Notes: generated from the sequence alone by a model not told the origin. A stretch of DNA of 64,000 bases from Zhongshania aliphaticivorans (GCF_902705875.1 NZ_CACSIK010000001.1:568741-632740); one strand, 5' to 3'; positions 49,959 through 60,708 are shown, numbered from the stretch's first letter. Translations and numbers: made by a program.

Positions 49959-50247
49959 AATATCCTCTTATCTATGCGATATTGCGCCTCGGCGTAACAG
50001 CTATAATTTACTTCCTACCTATGCATAACCAGTGCGAATTTAGACGTAAATTACAGAGAACGTTACGCGGGAATCGTCATCATATTTTCATTCTGACAAT
50101 GTAGCTTGGTGTGGATTTTGCGGGTGAAGTGACATCTTTGCCCCGTTTGGGTCTTGTTTACGTAGACGCCTGACGTTTGCAAACCTGTTAATTTGCCAAC
50201 GCCATCAATGATAGGGACATAGTCCCGGGAACAGTAACGAATTCATC
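49959..50247 (+). promoter_or_regulatory. lpxC-secA interval: probable secA promoter and leader
   Basis: No gene of convincing quality is seen in this 289-bp stretch. A TATAAT -10 lies at 50002-50007 without a good -35. A small hairpin GGGAC-ATA-GTCCC occupies 50214-50226, about 20 bp before the secA ATG, and the secA ribosome site is weak. SecM (enterobacteria) and the DUF721 gene (Pseudomonas) that lie here in relatives are absent. Leader-based control of secA is possible but unproven. Confidence 0.35.
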
Positions 50248-52986
50248 ATGATAACAGCAGTAGTCAAGAAAGTTTTTGGTAGTAAAAACGACCGCGAACT
50301 CAAGCGGATGCGTAAAGTAGTGGCAAAAATCAATGCCCTCGAAGAGGGCTTGAGTGAACTAAATGACGCCACACTTTCTGCGAAAACAGAAGAATTCAAG
50401 CAACGTATCAAAGACGGTGAAAGTTTAGATCAGCTTTTACCTGAGGCATTTGCTGTGTGTCGCGAAGCGAGCCGCCGAGTGATGGGGATGCGCCACTTTG
50501 ATGTGCAACTTATCGGCGGGATAAGCCTCCACGAAGGCACTATTGCGGAAATGCGTACCGGCGAAGGTAAAACCTTGGTTGGCACTTTGGCTGTGTACTT
50601 AAATGCGTTGGAAGGCAACGGTGTCTTTGTGGTTACGGTAAATGATTACCTTGCGCAACGTGATGCAAACTGGATGCGGCCGCTATATGAATTTTTGGGC
50701 CTGTCGGTGGGTATTATTCGCTCCGGCCAAGAATCAGAGCAAAAGCGTGCTGCTTACCAAGCTGATATTACTTACGGTACCAACAATGAGTTTGGCTTTG
50801 ACTACTTACGCGACAATATGGCGTTTGCGATTAGTGATCGATATCAGCGAAGTTTAAACTTCGCCATTATTGATGAAGTTGACTCTATTTTGATTGATGA
50901 GGCGCGTACCCCCCTCATCATTTCTGGACCGGCCGAAGATAGCTCTAAGCTTTACAAGCAAATTAATCAGTTTATTCCTTCCTTAAAACCCGCAGAGATG
51001 GATGAGGCCGGTAAAGCCGCTGATGATGGTCACTATACTGTCGACGAGAAAATGCGTCAGGTAGAGCTTACAGAGCACGGGCATCAATTAGTTGAAGATA
51101 TGCTTACCCAGGCCAAGTTGCTTGAAGAGGGTGATAGCCTATATGCAGCGGGGAATCTTAATTTACTACACCACGTAAATTCGGCCTTGCGCGCCCATGT
51201 TTTATTTCATAATAACGTCGAATACATTATTCAAAATGATCAGATCGTGCTTATTGACGAGCATACTGGCCGTACAATGGCCGGTCGACGTTTGTCAGAA
51301 GGGCTGCATCAGGCCATTGAAGCCAAAGAAGGGGTAACGGTACAGGCCGAGAGTCAGACGCTTGCCTCTACAACATTCCAAAACTACTTTCGGCAATTTG
51401 AAAAGCTCGCCGGTATGACGGGTACTGCCGATACTGAAGCATTTGAATTTAGACAAATTTACGGTTTGGACGTGGTCGTGATACCCACGAACAAGCCGAG
51501 TGCACGTAGAGATTCCAACGATTTAGTTTATTTAACGAAAGAAGAAAAGTACGACGCTATTGCCGAAGATGTGAAAGCGGTGGTCGAGTCCGGTGCGCCA
51601 ACCCTTGTTGGTACGGCGTCGATTGAAACGTCTGAGGAAATGTCTCAGCGATTTAAAAAGGCGGGCATTGAGCACAAAGTTCTTAACGCTAAATACCACG
51701 AGCAAGAGGCGGAGATTATTGCCCAAGCTGGACGTCCTGGGGTAGTTACTATCGCTACCAATATGGCAGGCCGGGGTACAGATATTGTACTTGGTGGCAA
51801 TGTCGATGTTGAGATTGCGAACCTAGATAACCCCTCTGACGCAATGATTAGCGAGCTACGTGAGGCTTGGAAAATTCGTCACGAGAAAGTGATGCAGGCT
51901 GGCGGGCTTCATATTATTGGTACTGAACGACATGAGTCTCGGCGGATTGATAATCAATTGCGTGGTCGTGCCGGGCGTCAGGGTGATCCGGGTGCATCGC
52001 GGTTTTATCTGTCCTTAGAAGATAGCTTGATGCGTATTTTTGCCTCGGATCGTGTTCGTGGCATTATGCAGGCGCTAGGTTTAGAAAAGGGCGAGGCAAT
52101 TGAGCACCGAATGGTTTCAAACGCCATAGAGAAAGCGCAGCGTAAGGTCGAGGGTCGTAACTTCGATATGCGTAAACAACTGCTTGAATATGATGATGTC
52201 GCGAATGATCAACGTCAAATCATATACCAGCAACGTAATGAGTTACTGGAAGCGGAAGATATTAGCGACATGCTCAAGGCCATTCGAGCAGATGTGGTTG
52301 CTGATGTTATTAGTGAATATATACCGCCACAAACGTTAGAAGAACAATGGGATGTGAGTGGCCTAGAGCACCGTATTGAGGCTGAGTTTGAAGTGTCGTT
52401 AACCATTCAAAAGTGGTTGGACGAAGACCGCTCGGTGAATGAATCGGTGATTCAAGAGCGGGTATATACTGCTGTGGATGAAGCCTATGAGGCAAAATGT
52501 GCCTTGGTTGGTGCCGACATGCGTAAGATAGAGCGGCATATTTTTCTGCAAGTCTTGGACACCTTGTGGAAAGAGCATTTGGCGACAATGGATCATTTGC
52601 GTCACGGTATTCACCTGCGGGCGTTTGCACAGAAAAACCCTAAGCAAGAATACAAGCGTGAAGCCTTTGAGTTATTCCAACAAATGTTGGAGTCACTTAA
52701 ACATGATGTGGTGCGCTTTCTTTCACATTTACGTTTACAGCAAGACGAGAATGCTGAAGCGTTAGAGCGGCAGCGTCGAGAGGAAGAAGCAAAGCAGGCT
52801 ATGGAGTTTAGGCACGCCGAGTCTAGTGGTTTGAGCGATGATAGCGAAGATGACGCAGCTGCTGCCCCGGCGGCAGCACAGGTACCAGAAACCTTTGTTC
52901 GTGAGTCTCCTAAAGTTGGTCGTAATGAACCATGCCCTTGTGGCTCAGGTAAAAAGTATAAACAATGTTGTGGCAAGTTAGACTGA
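50248..52986 (+). CDS. secA: Preprotein translocase ATPase SecA
   Basis: 912 residues. Walker A MRTGEGKT at 102-109, Walker [14 protein letters not shown], and the helicase-like second domain with [10 protein letters not shown] and [10 protein letters not shown]. The C-terminus carries an acidic/Ala linker and a zinc finger, Cys896-Pro-Cys898...Cys907-Cys908, that binds SecB and lipid. It drives secretion through SecYEG. argJ follows 13 bp later. Confidence 0.97.
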   Translation: MITAVVKKVFGSKNDRELKRMRKVVAKINALEEGLSELNDATLSAKTEEFKQRIKDGESLDQLLPEAFAVCREASRRVMGMRHFDVQLIGGISLHEGTIAEMRTGEGKTLVGTLAVYLNALEGNGVFVVTVNDYLAQRDANWMRPLYEFLGLSVGIIRSGQESEQKRAAYQADITYGTNNEFGFDYLRDNMAFAISDRYQRSLNFAIIDEVDSILIDEARTPLIISGPAEDSSKLYKQINQFIPSLKPAEMDEAGKAADDGHYTVDEKMRQVELTEHGHQLVEDMLTQAKLLEEGDSLYAAGNLNLLHHVNSALRAHVLFHNNVEYIIQNDQIVLIDEHTGRTMAGRRLSEGLHQAIEAKEGVTVQAESQTLASTTFQNYFRQFEKLAGMTGTADTEAFEFRQIYGLDVVVIPTNKPSARRDSNDLVYLTKEEKYDAIAEDVKAVVESGAPTLVGTASIETSEEMSQRFKKAGIEHKVLNAKYHEQEAEIIAQAGRPGVVTIATNMAGRGTDIVLGGNVDVEIANLDNPSDAMISELREAWKIRHEKVMQAGGLHIIGTERHESRRIDNQLRGRAGRQGDPGASRFYLSLEDSLMRIFASDRVRGIMQALGLEKGEAIEHRMVSNAIEKAQRKVEGRNFDMRKQLLEYDDVANDQRQIIYQQRNELLEAEDISDMLKAIRADVVADVISEYIPPQTLEEQWDVSGLEHRIEAEFEVSLTIQKWLDEDRSVNESVIQERVYTAVDEAYEAKCALVGADMRKIERHIFLQVLDTLWKEHLATMDHLRHGIHLRAFAQKNPKQEYKREAFELFQQMLESLKHDVVRFLSHLRLQQDENAEALERQRREEEAKQAMEFRHAESSGLSDDSEDDAAAAPAAAQVPETFVRESPKVGRNEPCPCGSGKKYKQCCGKLD

Positions 52987-52999
52987 GTAAGGCACAATC

Positions 53000-54220
53000 A
53001 TGGCAGTAGGTTCTGGTGAATTAGGTACCTTGCACCGTGTAGATGGTGTGCGGATTGGTGTGGCCAGCGCGGGAATAAAAAAAACCGGGCGTATTGATAC
53101 GGTTGTTTTTGAATTAGCAGAGGGCAGTTCTGTTGCTGGGGTCTTTACCTTAAATGCTTTCTGTGCGGCACCAGTTACTCTTGCCAAAAAACATCTAGCG
53201 GAAGTATCGCCGCGTTATTTGCTTATCAATACGGGTAATGCAAATGCGGGTACTGGTGAAATCGGCATGATCGATGCGAAGTCATCATGTGCGGCATTAG
53301 CGGCAGAAGTGGGAGTTACAGCGGAGCAGATACTTCCTTTTTCTACCGGTGTTATCGGCGAAAAATTACCTGTTGAAAAGTTAATCACGGCATTGCCGGC
53401 TGCGGTCGGCGCGCTATCGGATAATGCATGGTCACAAGCCGCTAGTGGTATTATGACCACCGATACGCGGCCAAAGGCTACCTCAAGACAGATAGATATT
53501 AACGGTCGTACAATTACGGTGACCGGCATCTCTAAAGGTGCTGGGATGATAAAGCCTAATATGGCTACGATGCTCGGCTATGTTGCGACGGATGCGGCAA
53601 TAGCGCCCAATATTTTGCAAGAAATGCTCGATGTTGCAGCTGAAGCCTCTTTTAATCGCATCACTATTGACGGTGATACCTCCACCAATGATTCCTGTGT
53701 TTTAGTTGCTACCGGTCGCGCCGGTGGGGATGTTTTATCGGTGTCAGAGGGGGCGGTGTTTAATACGCTGCAAAAGGTATTTAATGAGGTGTTTCTTGAG
53801 CTGGCTCATGCGATTGTACGAGATGGCGAAGGCGCGACTAAATTTGTTGCCGTTGAAGTTGATGGTGCTAAGGATGTGACCGAAGCACTGAAGGTGGCTT
53901 ATGCAGTGGCCGAATCTCCGTTGGTTAAAACTGCGCTATTTGCCAGTGACCCGAACTGGGGGCGTATTCTAGCGGCGATTGGGCGTGCTGGTGTTGATTC
54001 CTTGGATGTATCGACGTTGACGGTACACCTTGGTGACGTCTTGATTACGGAAAACGGTGGCAGAGCGCAGAGCTATACTGAAGAAGCTGGTGCAGCTGTG
54101 ATGAAAAATGCAGAAATCGTTATTCGTATTAACCTACATCGTGGTCAACATAAAGAGACAGTGTGGACGACAGATTTCTCTTACGACTACGTAAAAATCA
54201 ATGCCGAATACCGAAGTTAA
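53000..54220 (+). CDS. argJ: Glutamate N-acetyltransferase / bifunctional ArgJ
   Basis: 406 residues. ArgJ proteins self-cleave before the nucleophilic threonine, here Thr190 in KPNMATML, giving alpha and beta chains; GISKGAGMIKPNM upstream is conserved. It recycles acetyl from N-acetylornithine to glutamate, and bifunctional forms also use acetyl-CoA; sequence alone does not tell which. Its end overlaps mutT by 20 bp. Confidence 0.94.
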   Translation: MAVGSGELGTLHRVDGVRIGVASAGIKKTGRIDTVVFELAEGSSVAGVFTLNAFCAAPVTLAKKHLAEVSPRYLLINTGNANAGTGEIGMIDAKSSCAALAAEVGVTAEQILPFSTGVIGEKLPVEKLITALPAAVGALSDNAWSQAASGIMTTDTRPKATSRQIDINGRTITVTGISKGAGMIKPNMATMLGYVATDAAIAPNILQEMLDVAAEASFNRITIDGDTSTNDSCVLVATGRAGGDVLSVSEGAVFNTLQKVFNEVFLELAHAIVRDGEGATKFVAVEVDGAKDVTEALKVAYAVAESPLVKTALFASDPNWGRILAAIGRAGVDSLDVSTLTVHLGDVLITENGGRAQSYTEEAGAAVMKNAEIVIRINLHRGQHKETVWTTDFSYDYVKINAEYRS

Positions 54221-54626
54221 TCCGTGCGTCCATGTTGCGGTGGGGGTTGTTTTTAATTCGCAAGGGCAGATACTCATTGCACGGCGGCATGAGGGTGCGC
54301 ATCAAGGTGGACTGTGGGAGTTTCCCGGAGGAAAGGTCGAGCTTGGAGAGTCAGTTTGTGAGGCGCTGCTTCGTGAATTAGATGAAGAGCTCGGGATTAG
54401 TATTCATACTGATCGCTGTGTTCAATTAATTGAAATACAGCATAGCTACACCGATAAAGACGTACTGCTAGATGTTTGGCTTGTGTCTGAATTTACTGGC
54501 GAGGCTGTCGGTAAAGAAGGCCAGCCATTATGCTGGGTGACCCCAGATAAGCTCTCTGAGTATCAATTTCCCAAGGCCAATGAGGCGATTATTGATGCCA
54601 TCCTAAACGGCCTAAATGAGAAGTGA
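54201..54626 (+). CDS. mutT: Nudix hydrolase MutT (8-oxo-dGTP diphosphatase)
   Basis: 141 residues. The full Nudix box is present: GGKVELGESVCEALLRELDEELGI (about 40-63) with G-x5-E-x7-RELxEELG. ARRHEGAHQGGLWEFPGGK is typical of MutT. It removes 8-oxo-dGTP from the nucleotide pool and prevents A:T to C:G changes. The start lies inside argJ in another frame, the same argJ-mutT neighbourhood as in Pseudomonas, although the C-terminal ThiE-like extension seen there is absent. Confidence 0.92.
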   Translation: MPNTEVNPCVHVAVGVVFNSQGQILIARRHEGAHQGGLWEFPGGKVELGESVCEALLRELDEELGISIHTDRCVQLIEIQHSYTDKDVLLDVWLVSEFTGEAVGKEGQPLCWVTPDKLSEYQFPKANEAIIDAILNGLNEK

Positions 54627-54646
54627 TGGTCCATTTCTTTAAAACG

Positions 54647-54853
54647 TTAAATCCCTCTCTCTAAATCATCGCTAAACACGTCTTCCATAGGCTCTCCGGG
54701 TATTGCATGCTCTTCATTGGCCCAAGCCACCAAGTCGTTGTTTTTACAATTGGCCGAGCAAAATGGTCTGAAGCTATTTTGCTTATCCCATATCAGTTCG
54801 GTTCCGCAATTGGGGCAGGGTACCTTTGATGTTTTCGTGTTGGGCGTATTCAT
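54647..54853 (-). CDS. yacG: YacG zinc protein (DNA gyrase inhibitor)
   Basis: 68 residues with four zinc ligands: CPNC near residue 14 and CSANC near 33, followed by DLVAWANEEHAIPGEP, the family's conserved segment. YacG binds GyrB and inhibits gyrase in E. coli. It overlaps coaE by 4 bp, the usual coaE-yacG pair, and converges on mutT with a 20-bp gap. Confidence 0.92.
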   Translation of the reverse strand: MNTPNTKTSKVPCPNCGTELIWDKQNSFRPFCSANCKNNDLVAWANEEHAIPGEPMEDVFSDDLERGI

Positions 54854-55458
54854 GATGTAGCTCTAGCTAGTTTTAAAAATTGCAGATGCAGGGTGCTTAC
54901 TTGTCGATCAAGATCGGCAAAGTTTGCCGTATTATCAATAACATCGCTAGCTGCGGCTAGCCGTTCTTCGCGGCTAGCTTGGCTTGCAATAATTCGCTCT
55001 ACCTGGGCCTGCTCGTTGCTATCGCGACTCATTGTGCGCTCTAATTGGATCTTCACAGGTACATCAACCACAACTAAGCGTTGGCACATTGTCTGCTGCT
55101 TGCTCTCTACCAGTAGTGGTGAGACATACATAGCGTAACTGCTACGAATGTCGTTTAGTTGTTTGATTGTTTCTGCTGCGATCAAGGGGTGTAACAAAGC
55201 CTCTAGCCAGGTTTTGGCGTCAGGCTGAGAAAAAATTGTCTGTCGGAGCGCCGCTCGATCTAGCTGACCATTGTTAAGTAGCAAATGTTTGCCAAAATGT
55301 TGGGCTATGGAGGCTAGTGCTGCTGTGCCGGGTTCTACAACTTGCCTCGATACAATGTCCGCATCTACGATACCGACACCGAGTTTAGCGAAGCGTTCGG
55401 AAACGGCAGATTTTCCGCTACCTATGCCGCCTGTTAGGCCTACAATAAAATGACTCAT
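54850..55458 (-). CDS. coaE: Dephospho-CoA kinase
   Basis: 202 residues, P-loop kinase. Walker A GLTGGIGSGKS is near residue 8-18, then VVDADIVSRQVVEPG and HPLIAAETIKQL; the lid region has the usual arginines. It phosphorylates dephospho-CoA in the last step of CoA synthesis. Forms one unit with yacG; 41 bp separate it from pilD upstream. Confidence 0.95.
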   Translation of the reverse strand: MSHFIVGLTGGIGSGKSAVSERFAKLGVGIVDADIVSRQVVEPGTAALASIAQHFGKHLLLNNGQLDRAALRQTIFSQPDAKTWLEALLHPLIAAETIKQLNDIRSSYAMYVSPLLVESKQQTMCQRLVVVDVPVKIQLERTMSRDSNEQAQVERIIASQASREERLAAASDVIDNTANFADLDRQVSTLHLQFLKLARATS

Positions 55459-55499
55459 AGTTTGAGTTTAATCAATGAAGTAGTTTCTGTCAGTATGAT

Positions 55500-56387
55500 C
55501 TATTTAAACCCTGCGATACCAAGATAAGTCTCGATAATTACATCGCCCCAAAACACGGCAATCCATCCCGCACCTGTTAAATAGGGGCCAAATGGCATAG
55601 GGGTTGAGGTAGCGTTACGCTGAGCAACTAAAATAATGCCGCCGAATACTGCGCCGACAAGTGATGATAATAAAATAATCAGTGGCAGATACTGCCAGCC
55701 GAGCCACGCACCTAATGCCGCAAGTAATTTAAAGTCGCCATAGCCCATTCCTTCTTTGCCCGTTACTATTTTAAAAAGCCAGAATACGCTCCATAAAATG
55801 AGATAGCCGGCCATTGCTCCCCATAGTGCGTCGGCAATGGGAATGTGCTGAAACACACTGTTGTATAAAAGCCCTAGCCACAGAAGCGGGAGGGTAATTT
55901 GGTCAGGCAGCAATTGGTGATCAATATCAATTACTGTAAGAACAAGCAACATCCAACTAAAAATTATGATTGCAAATGCGTGGGGTGTTATCCCAATTGC
56001 AAATAAAGGAATAATGCTTATTAGAGCCGTGATAACCTCAATAAGAGGATAGCGGATGCTAATACTAGCTTGGCAGTTTGCACAGCGGCCACGAAGTAAT
56101 AGGTAACTAATAACAGGAAGGTTTTGCCAAATTTTAATGGGTGTTTTGCATGCGGGGCAGTGGGAGTTTGGAAATGCAAGATTGAAACTAGTACTTTCAT
56201 CACTTTGCGATGGCGTTGATCCATGCTCTGCTAGTAAGTATTCACATTCCTGCAGCCAATTTGCTTCCATCATTTTTGGGAGTCGATAAATGACAACATT
56301 GAAAAAGCTGCCCATCATTAAACCAAGTACTCCCACGAGGCTTATGGTGAGGATTGGGGCATTGGCAAAAGCCTCAAATAAAGTCAT
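55500..56387 (-). CDS. pilD: Prepilin peptidase / N-methyltransferase PilD
   Basis: 295 residues, polytopic aspartic protease. Four zinc cysteines (Cys77, 80, 102, 105) form the cytosolic loop. The two catalytic aspartates lie in VIDIDHQLLPD (about 154) and in the GxGD motif GYGDFK (Asp218). It cleaves the pilin leader after glycine and N-methylates the new Phe, so it should process the pilA product in this window (G|F in QQGFTLIE). It also serves type II secretion pseudopilins in other bacteria. Confidence 0.95.
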   Translation of the reverse strand: MTLFEAFANAPILTISLVGVLGLMMGSFFNVVIYRLPKMMEANWLQECEYLLAEHGSTPSQSDESTSFNLAFPNSHCPACKTPIKIWQNLPVISYLLLRGRCANCQASISIRYPLIEVITALISIIPLFAIGITPHAFAIIIFSWMLLVLTVIDIDHQLLPDQITLPLLWLGLLYNSVFQHIPIADALWGAMAGYLILWSVFWLFKIVTGKEGMGYGDFKLLAALGAWLGWQYLPLIILLSSLVGAVFGGIILVAQRNATSTPMPFGPYLTGAGWIAVFWGDVIIETYLGIAGFK

Positions 56388-56446
56388 AACATTCTCAGAG
56401 TGGTGAATACATTGGTGAGCCGCTCATGAAGTGAGCGGCGGTCTTC

Positions 56447-57661
56447 TTACATTGCAGAGCCAAGCATAAAGATTGGAAGATACATGGCGATCATCAAACC
56501 GCCCACAAGTACCCCTAATATCGACATAATAAAGGGTTCTAACAGGGCGGTAAGTGTATCCACCGCATTATCGACGGCCTCTTCAAAATGGGTAGCCACT
56601 TTGTCTAGCATGTCATCTAGGGAGCCAGATTCTTCACCAATCGACACCATTTGAAGGAGCATACTAGGGAATAAATTAGTGAATTTAATGGAGGAATAGA
56701 GTGTTTGACCGGTAGTGACATCGTCGCGAATTTGCAGAATCGCTTTAGTGTACACGGCGTTACCCGCTGCACCTGCGACAGAGTTCAGAGCATCTACTAG
56801 AGGGACACCTGCGCCAAAGGTGGTTGCCAATGTTCTAGAAAATCGTGCGATGACGGAGTTAAACACAATATCGCCAACGACAGGTATTTTGAGCATAACC
56901 TTATCAACCCCATCGGAGAACGGTTTCGATTTTTCTCTAGCGGTTTTAAAGGAAAAGCCAGCAACGACAAAAATGCCCAACAATATATACCAATTGGCTT
57001 GCATCCATTCTGACATTGAGACTACTAGTTTTGTGAACGCCGGTAAGTCGGAGCCAAAGCTTTCGAAGGTAATAGCAAATTGAGGTACAACTTTTATGAG
57101 CAAAATGCTGGTAACAATAGCGGCTACGACCAGTACCGCAATAGGGTAAGTAAGTGCTTTTTTAATTTTGGCTTTTAATGCTTCAGTTTTTTCTTTGTAG
57201 GTGGCCACTCGGTCCAGCATCACTTCTAAGGTACCCGATTGTTCACCTGAAGCAATTAAACTACAAAATAGCTCATCGAAATATTTTGGGTGTTTGGCGC
57301 AGGCAGGGGCAAAGCCACCGCCCGAAGCCACCTCATTTTTAATATCAATGACGAGCTCTTGCATTGTCGGGTTTTCTACACCCTCGGCGACTATATCGAA
57401 ACTTTGAACCAAAGGAACACCGGCTTTAAGCATGGTGGCCATCTGCCTTGTGAATATGGCGATATCGGCAGGTTTAATCGGCTTTCTGTTGCTAAACAGA
57501 GGTTTGGGTTTTTTCTTGACGTTTTTGGCCGCAATACCTTGTTTGCGAAGGTGTGCTTTAACTAAGGCGCTGGATCCGGCGCTTAACTCCCCGCGGGTTT
57601 TACGCCCTTGTTTGTCTACGCCATGCCAGACAAAAACCTGAGTTTTTGATGTTGTCGCCAT
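56447..57661 (-). CDS. pilC: Type IV pilus inner-membrane platform protein PilC
   Basis: 404 residues with two type-II-secretion F (T2SSF) domains (about 70-195 and 275-400) and three membrane helices. KPADIAIFTRQMATMLKAGVPLVQSFDI is the characteristic start of the first domain and FSRTLATTFGAGVPLVDALNS of the second. PilC is the platform on which PilB assembles the pilus. Between pilD and pilB on the minus strand, 2 bp from pilB. Confidence 0.95.
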   Translation of the reverse strand: MATTSKTQVFVWHGVDKQGRKTRGELSAGSSALVKAHLRKQGIAAKNVKKKPKPLFSNRKPIKPADIAIFTRQMATMLKAGVPLVQSFDIVAEGVENPTMQELVIDIKNEVASGGGFAPACAKHPKYFDELFCSLIASGEQSGTLEVMLDRVATYKEKTEALKAKIKKALTYPIAVLVVAAIVTSILLIKVVPQFAITFESFGSDLPAFTKLVVSMSEWMQANWYILLGIFVVAGFSFKTAREKSKPFSDGVDKVMLKIPVVGDIVFNSVIARFSRTLATTFGAGVPLVDALNSVAGAAGNAVYTKAILQIRDDVTTGQTLYSSIKFTNLFPSMLLQMVSIGEESGSLDDMLDKVATHFEEAVDNAVDTLTALLEPFIMSILGVLVGGLMIAMYLPIFMLGSAM

Positions 57662-57663
57662 TA

Positions 57664-59382
57664 TTAATCCTTGGTCACACGGTTTACTTCTTCAAGGCTG
57701 GTCACGCCCTGGGCACATTTTTTGAGTGCGGACTGGCGTAAATTCGGAAAGCCCTCTTTTTGCGCTTGAGCTGCAATTTCTAGAGAATTACCATTTTCCA
57801 TAATAATACGGGAAATATCTGCTGTAATGCGAACCACTTCGTAAATCCCAACTCGTCCTTTATAACCGTTATTGCAGCGGTCACAGCCTACAGGGTGCAT
57901 TATAGTGGCAGTTTCGAGCTGTGCTTCGCTAAACCCTTCGTCTAGCAGCGTTTGCTTGGGTACATCCAGTGGTACTGCGCATTCTTTGCATAACCGCCGC
58001 GCTAGGCGCTGGGCAATAATTAAGCTGACAGACGTGGCAACGTTAAAGGCAGGCACCCCCATGTTCAACAATCGAGTTAATGTTTCTGGTGCACTGTTAG
58101 TGTGGAGCGTTGATAAAACAAGGTGACCGGTTTGTGCGGCTTTAATACCAATTTCAGCGGTTTCAAGGTCACGAATCTCACCAACCATGATGATGTCAGG
58201 GTCTTGGCGAAGAAAGGAGCGCAGTGCTTCAGGGAAGCCAAGGCCAACCTTGGCATTAACGTGCACCTGATTAATCCCTTCAAGGTTTATCTCGACGGGG
58301 TCTTCCGCAGTAGAGATATTTCTCTCAGGGGTGTTCAAAATGTTCAAGCCGGTGTAGAGCGAAACCGTTTTACCCGAGCCAGTGGGGCCTGTAACCAGAA
58401 TCATGCCTTGCGGTTGATTCAAGGCTTTCATATACATTTCTTTTTGTTCGGGTTCATAGCCAAGGGCATCAATCCCCATTTGTGCTGAACTCGGGTCAAG
58501 AATCCGTAGCACCACTTTTTCACCCCAAAGAGTGGGCAGGGTATTTACCCGAAAATCGATGGCACGAGTTTTGGATAATTTCATCTTAATTCGGCCATCT
58601 TGAGGGATGCGCCGTTCAGAAATATCCATCTGTGACATAACTTTCAAACGTGCTGCTAGCCTATAGCCCAAAGATGCTGGGGGGCGAGCTACTTCTTGTA
58701 AAATTCCGTCGGTACGAAAGCGAACGCGGTATATTTTTTCATAAGGCTCAAAGTGAATATCCGATGCGCCGCCACGTATTGCGTCTAACAGTACTTTATT
58801 GACGAATTTAACTACGGGGGCTTCATCGGCACCACTGAGATCAACGTCACTGCCTCCGTCTTCATCTACGGTTTCAATGTCAAGGTTCTCAAGGCTGACA
58901 TCATCCATGTCACCAAGGCTGTCAGAGAGCGACTCTTCTTGGGAGGAGAGGTATTTTTCAATGGCGGAGTTGAGCGCAGCGTCTTCAACAATAATAGGCT
59001 CAGTAGTTAAGCCGGTGTGGAATTTGATCTGGTCAAGTGCGTGAATGTTTGTTGGGTCAGCCATGCCAATAAACAAGCGTTTACCCCGTTTCCACAGCGG
59101 TAGAGTTTTATGCAGCTTGATGAGCTTGTTATCAATGATTTTTTGCGGCGCTAGTTCAGTTGTATAAGCACGCAGATCAATAAATGGAATACCAAACTCA
59201 TCGGCAGCAATTTCAGCAATATGAATACCGTCTGCAAGCTGTTTATCTACAATGTAGGAAACGAGGCTTATTTTGCCTTTCTGTGCGGCTTCCTGGGCTT
59301 TACGCACTGTGTCTTCGTCTAGTATTTCATCGTATACCAGTCGTCTTGCCAGGCCATTTAAAGGAGTTGCAGAGCTATTCAT
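57664..59382 (-). CDS. pilB: Type IV pilus extension ATPase PilB
   Basis: 572 residues, GspE/PilB ATPase. The N-terminal MshEN domain (about 15-150) may bind cyclic-di-GMP. Walker A GPTGSGKT at 332-339 and the catalytic core are followed by a zinc-cysteine block with CKEC and CDRC. It powers pilus polymerisation with PilC. The first gene of the leftward pilB-pilC-pilD unit; divergent from the ligase-like gene to its right. Confidence 0.95.
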   Translation of the reverse strand: MNSSATPLNGLARRLVYDEILDEDTVRKAQEAAQKGKISLVSYIVDKQLADGIHIAEIAADEFGIPFIDLRAYTTELAPQKIIDNKLIKLHKTLPLWKRGKRLFIGMADPTNIHALDQIKFHTGLTTEPIIVEDAALNSAIEKYLSSQEESLSDSLGDMDDVSLENLDIETVDEDGGSDVDLSGADEAPVVKFVNKVLLDAIRGGASDIHFEPYEKIYRVRFRTDGILQEVARPPASLGYRLAARLKVMSQMDISERRIPQDGRIKMKLSKTRAIDFRVNTLPTLWGEKVVLRILDPSSAQMGIDALGYEPEQKEMYMKALNQPQGMILVTGPTGSGKTVSLYTGLNILNTPERNISTAEDPVEINLEGINQVHVNAKVGLGFPEALRSFLRQDPDIIMVGEIRDLETAEIGIKAAQTGHLVLSTLHTNSAPETLTRLLNMGVPAFNVATSVSLIIAQRLARRLCKECAVPLDVPKQTLLDEGFSEAQLETATIMHPVGCDRCNNGYKGRVGIYEVVRITADISRIIMENGNSLEIAAQAQKEGFPNLRQSALKKCAQGVTSLEEVNRVTKD

Positions 59383-60162
59383 GTGCCGCCTGTGTAAAAT
59401 CTGTTTGGTGTTATGGGTTGATGCAAGCCGTATTACTTGATTGTAGTTTAAATCCCAAGCCTAATCGACTTACCAGTCTAGCGGTAAACATGAATAAGAA
59501 GTAGTAGGCGGTTTATTGGTGTTCAAATTGCTTACTTTGTTAGCTCAGAAAATACAGGCCAGCAATATTGTGGCTGAATCTCTTACCGATTTTGAAGGTT
59601 TTAATATGCAAATAGCTTCTACGAGAACAGTATTTGGTTTGGATGCGACACGCCCTGAATCAATCCTGTTTCTACTGTTGCTAGCAATTTTATTAAGTGT
59701 ATCGATTACAACAGGGACATGGGATTTAGGATATTCACGTATTGTCATGTTCCATGAGTTGGTGTTTTCGGGCGTTTGTTTGGTGTTTGTGGGCTTAAAC
59801 CCTTTGTCGCCATTATCAAAGCTAGGCCCGTTGTGAGCATGCTGCTCGCCGCGTGGTTGGTTAGTATTACGTTTTCGCTGTTTCTCTCACCTTATAATTT
59901 GGCTTATATCAGCATTGGTCGAGCGCGTTATTACGAGACAATCAGCCATATCATGTTTTTTGTCTGTATGTTGGTTTATTTAAAGCGTTATCAGCCTCCC
60001 TTGCGCTGGGTATTTTGTTTGTTGTTATTTAGCAATGCCTTTGTAGTGGTGCAGGCCATTATGGTTTGGCATTTTAGTCCAGAGGTTGATATTCACACAT
60101 CTAGCGCATGGTTTAGCCGCTTTCCTTTTGTTGGGCATGCACGTCACGCCGGGTACAATATG

Positions 60163-60216
60163 ATGGTTGCAGTGGTTGCAGTGGTTGCAGTGGTTGCAGT
60201 GGTTGCAGTGGTTGCC
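60163..60216 (+). repeat. 9-bp tandem repeat in a membrane segment
   Basis: Six consecutive 9-base units: four exact copies of GTGGTTGCA flanked by one variant on each side (ATGGTTGCA and GTGGTTGCC). In frame they code for a Val-Val-Ala run inside a predicted membrane helix of the ligase-like gene. Unit length is a multiple of three, so copy-number change would lengthen the helix without changing the frame. Confidence 0.9.
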
Positions 60217-60701
60217 GGCGTATTTTTGTTACTGAGCGAAGCACGAGTGAAAGGACTAGTCGCTATCGCTTTGGGCTTGTTTTTAGTGACATCGTGCCTA
60301 TTTTGGTTGGGCGGCCGGGGTTCAATGCTGTCCTTAGTGCTGACCTTTGCTGGTGTTGCTTTCATCGTCAGAACAAAGCTCGTACTGAATACTCGATTGA
60401 CTTTAATAATGCTAACGGTTGTGATTCTGGCGATTGCCGCGGCACACTTTTCAGCAGCGTTTCGTTGGAATGGTATTTTGAACTCCATTGAGCGATCTGT
60501 CGCAGCAGAAAATGTTAATAGGTTGTCGTCTGGACGGCTTTCTATTTGGTTGTATTCCCTGGAAGCTATCCGCAATGAATGGCTTTTTGGGCTGGGGTCT
60601 CAGGGGTATTTGTTTATTCCTGAAAAATTGCGAAGAACAAGTATGCCGCATAATGTCATAGTGCAGTTTCTTGTTGAGTGGGGTGTGGCAGTCACGGTGC
60701 T

Positions 60702-60708
60702 TTTTTTA
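60702..60708 (+). other. Slippery heptamer T TTT TTA at the second frame change
   Basis: In the phase of the upstream frame the codons are TTT and TTA, preceded by T, the X XXY YYZ form. A -1 slip here enters the open downstream frame, giving LFFIGLKQG and restoring the last helices. A GCAG / CTGC stem with an inner GCG / CGC pair starts 10 bases downstream (60719-60738). The same tract could equally be a T8 run that lost one T. Confidence 0.45.

Noticed and set aside
50021..50104. 27-residue reading frame upstream of secA as a SecM-like arrest peptide
   Set aside because: Too short, no signal sequence and no arrest-like motif; kept only as something to check for conservation.
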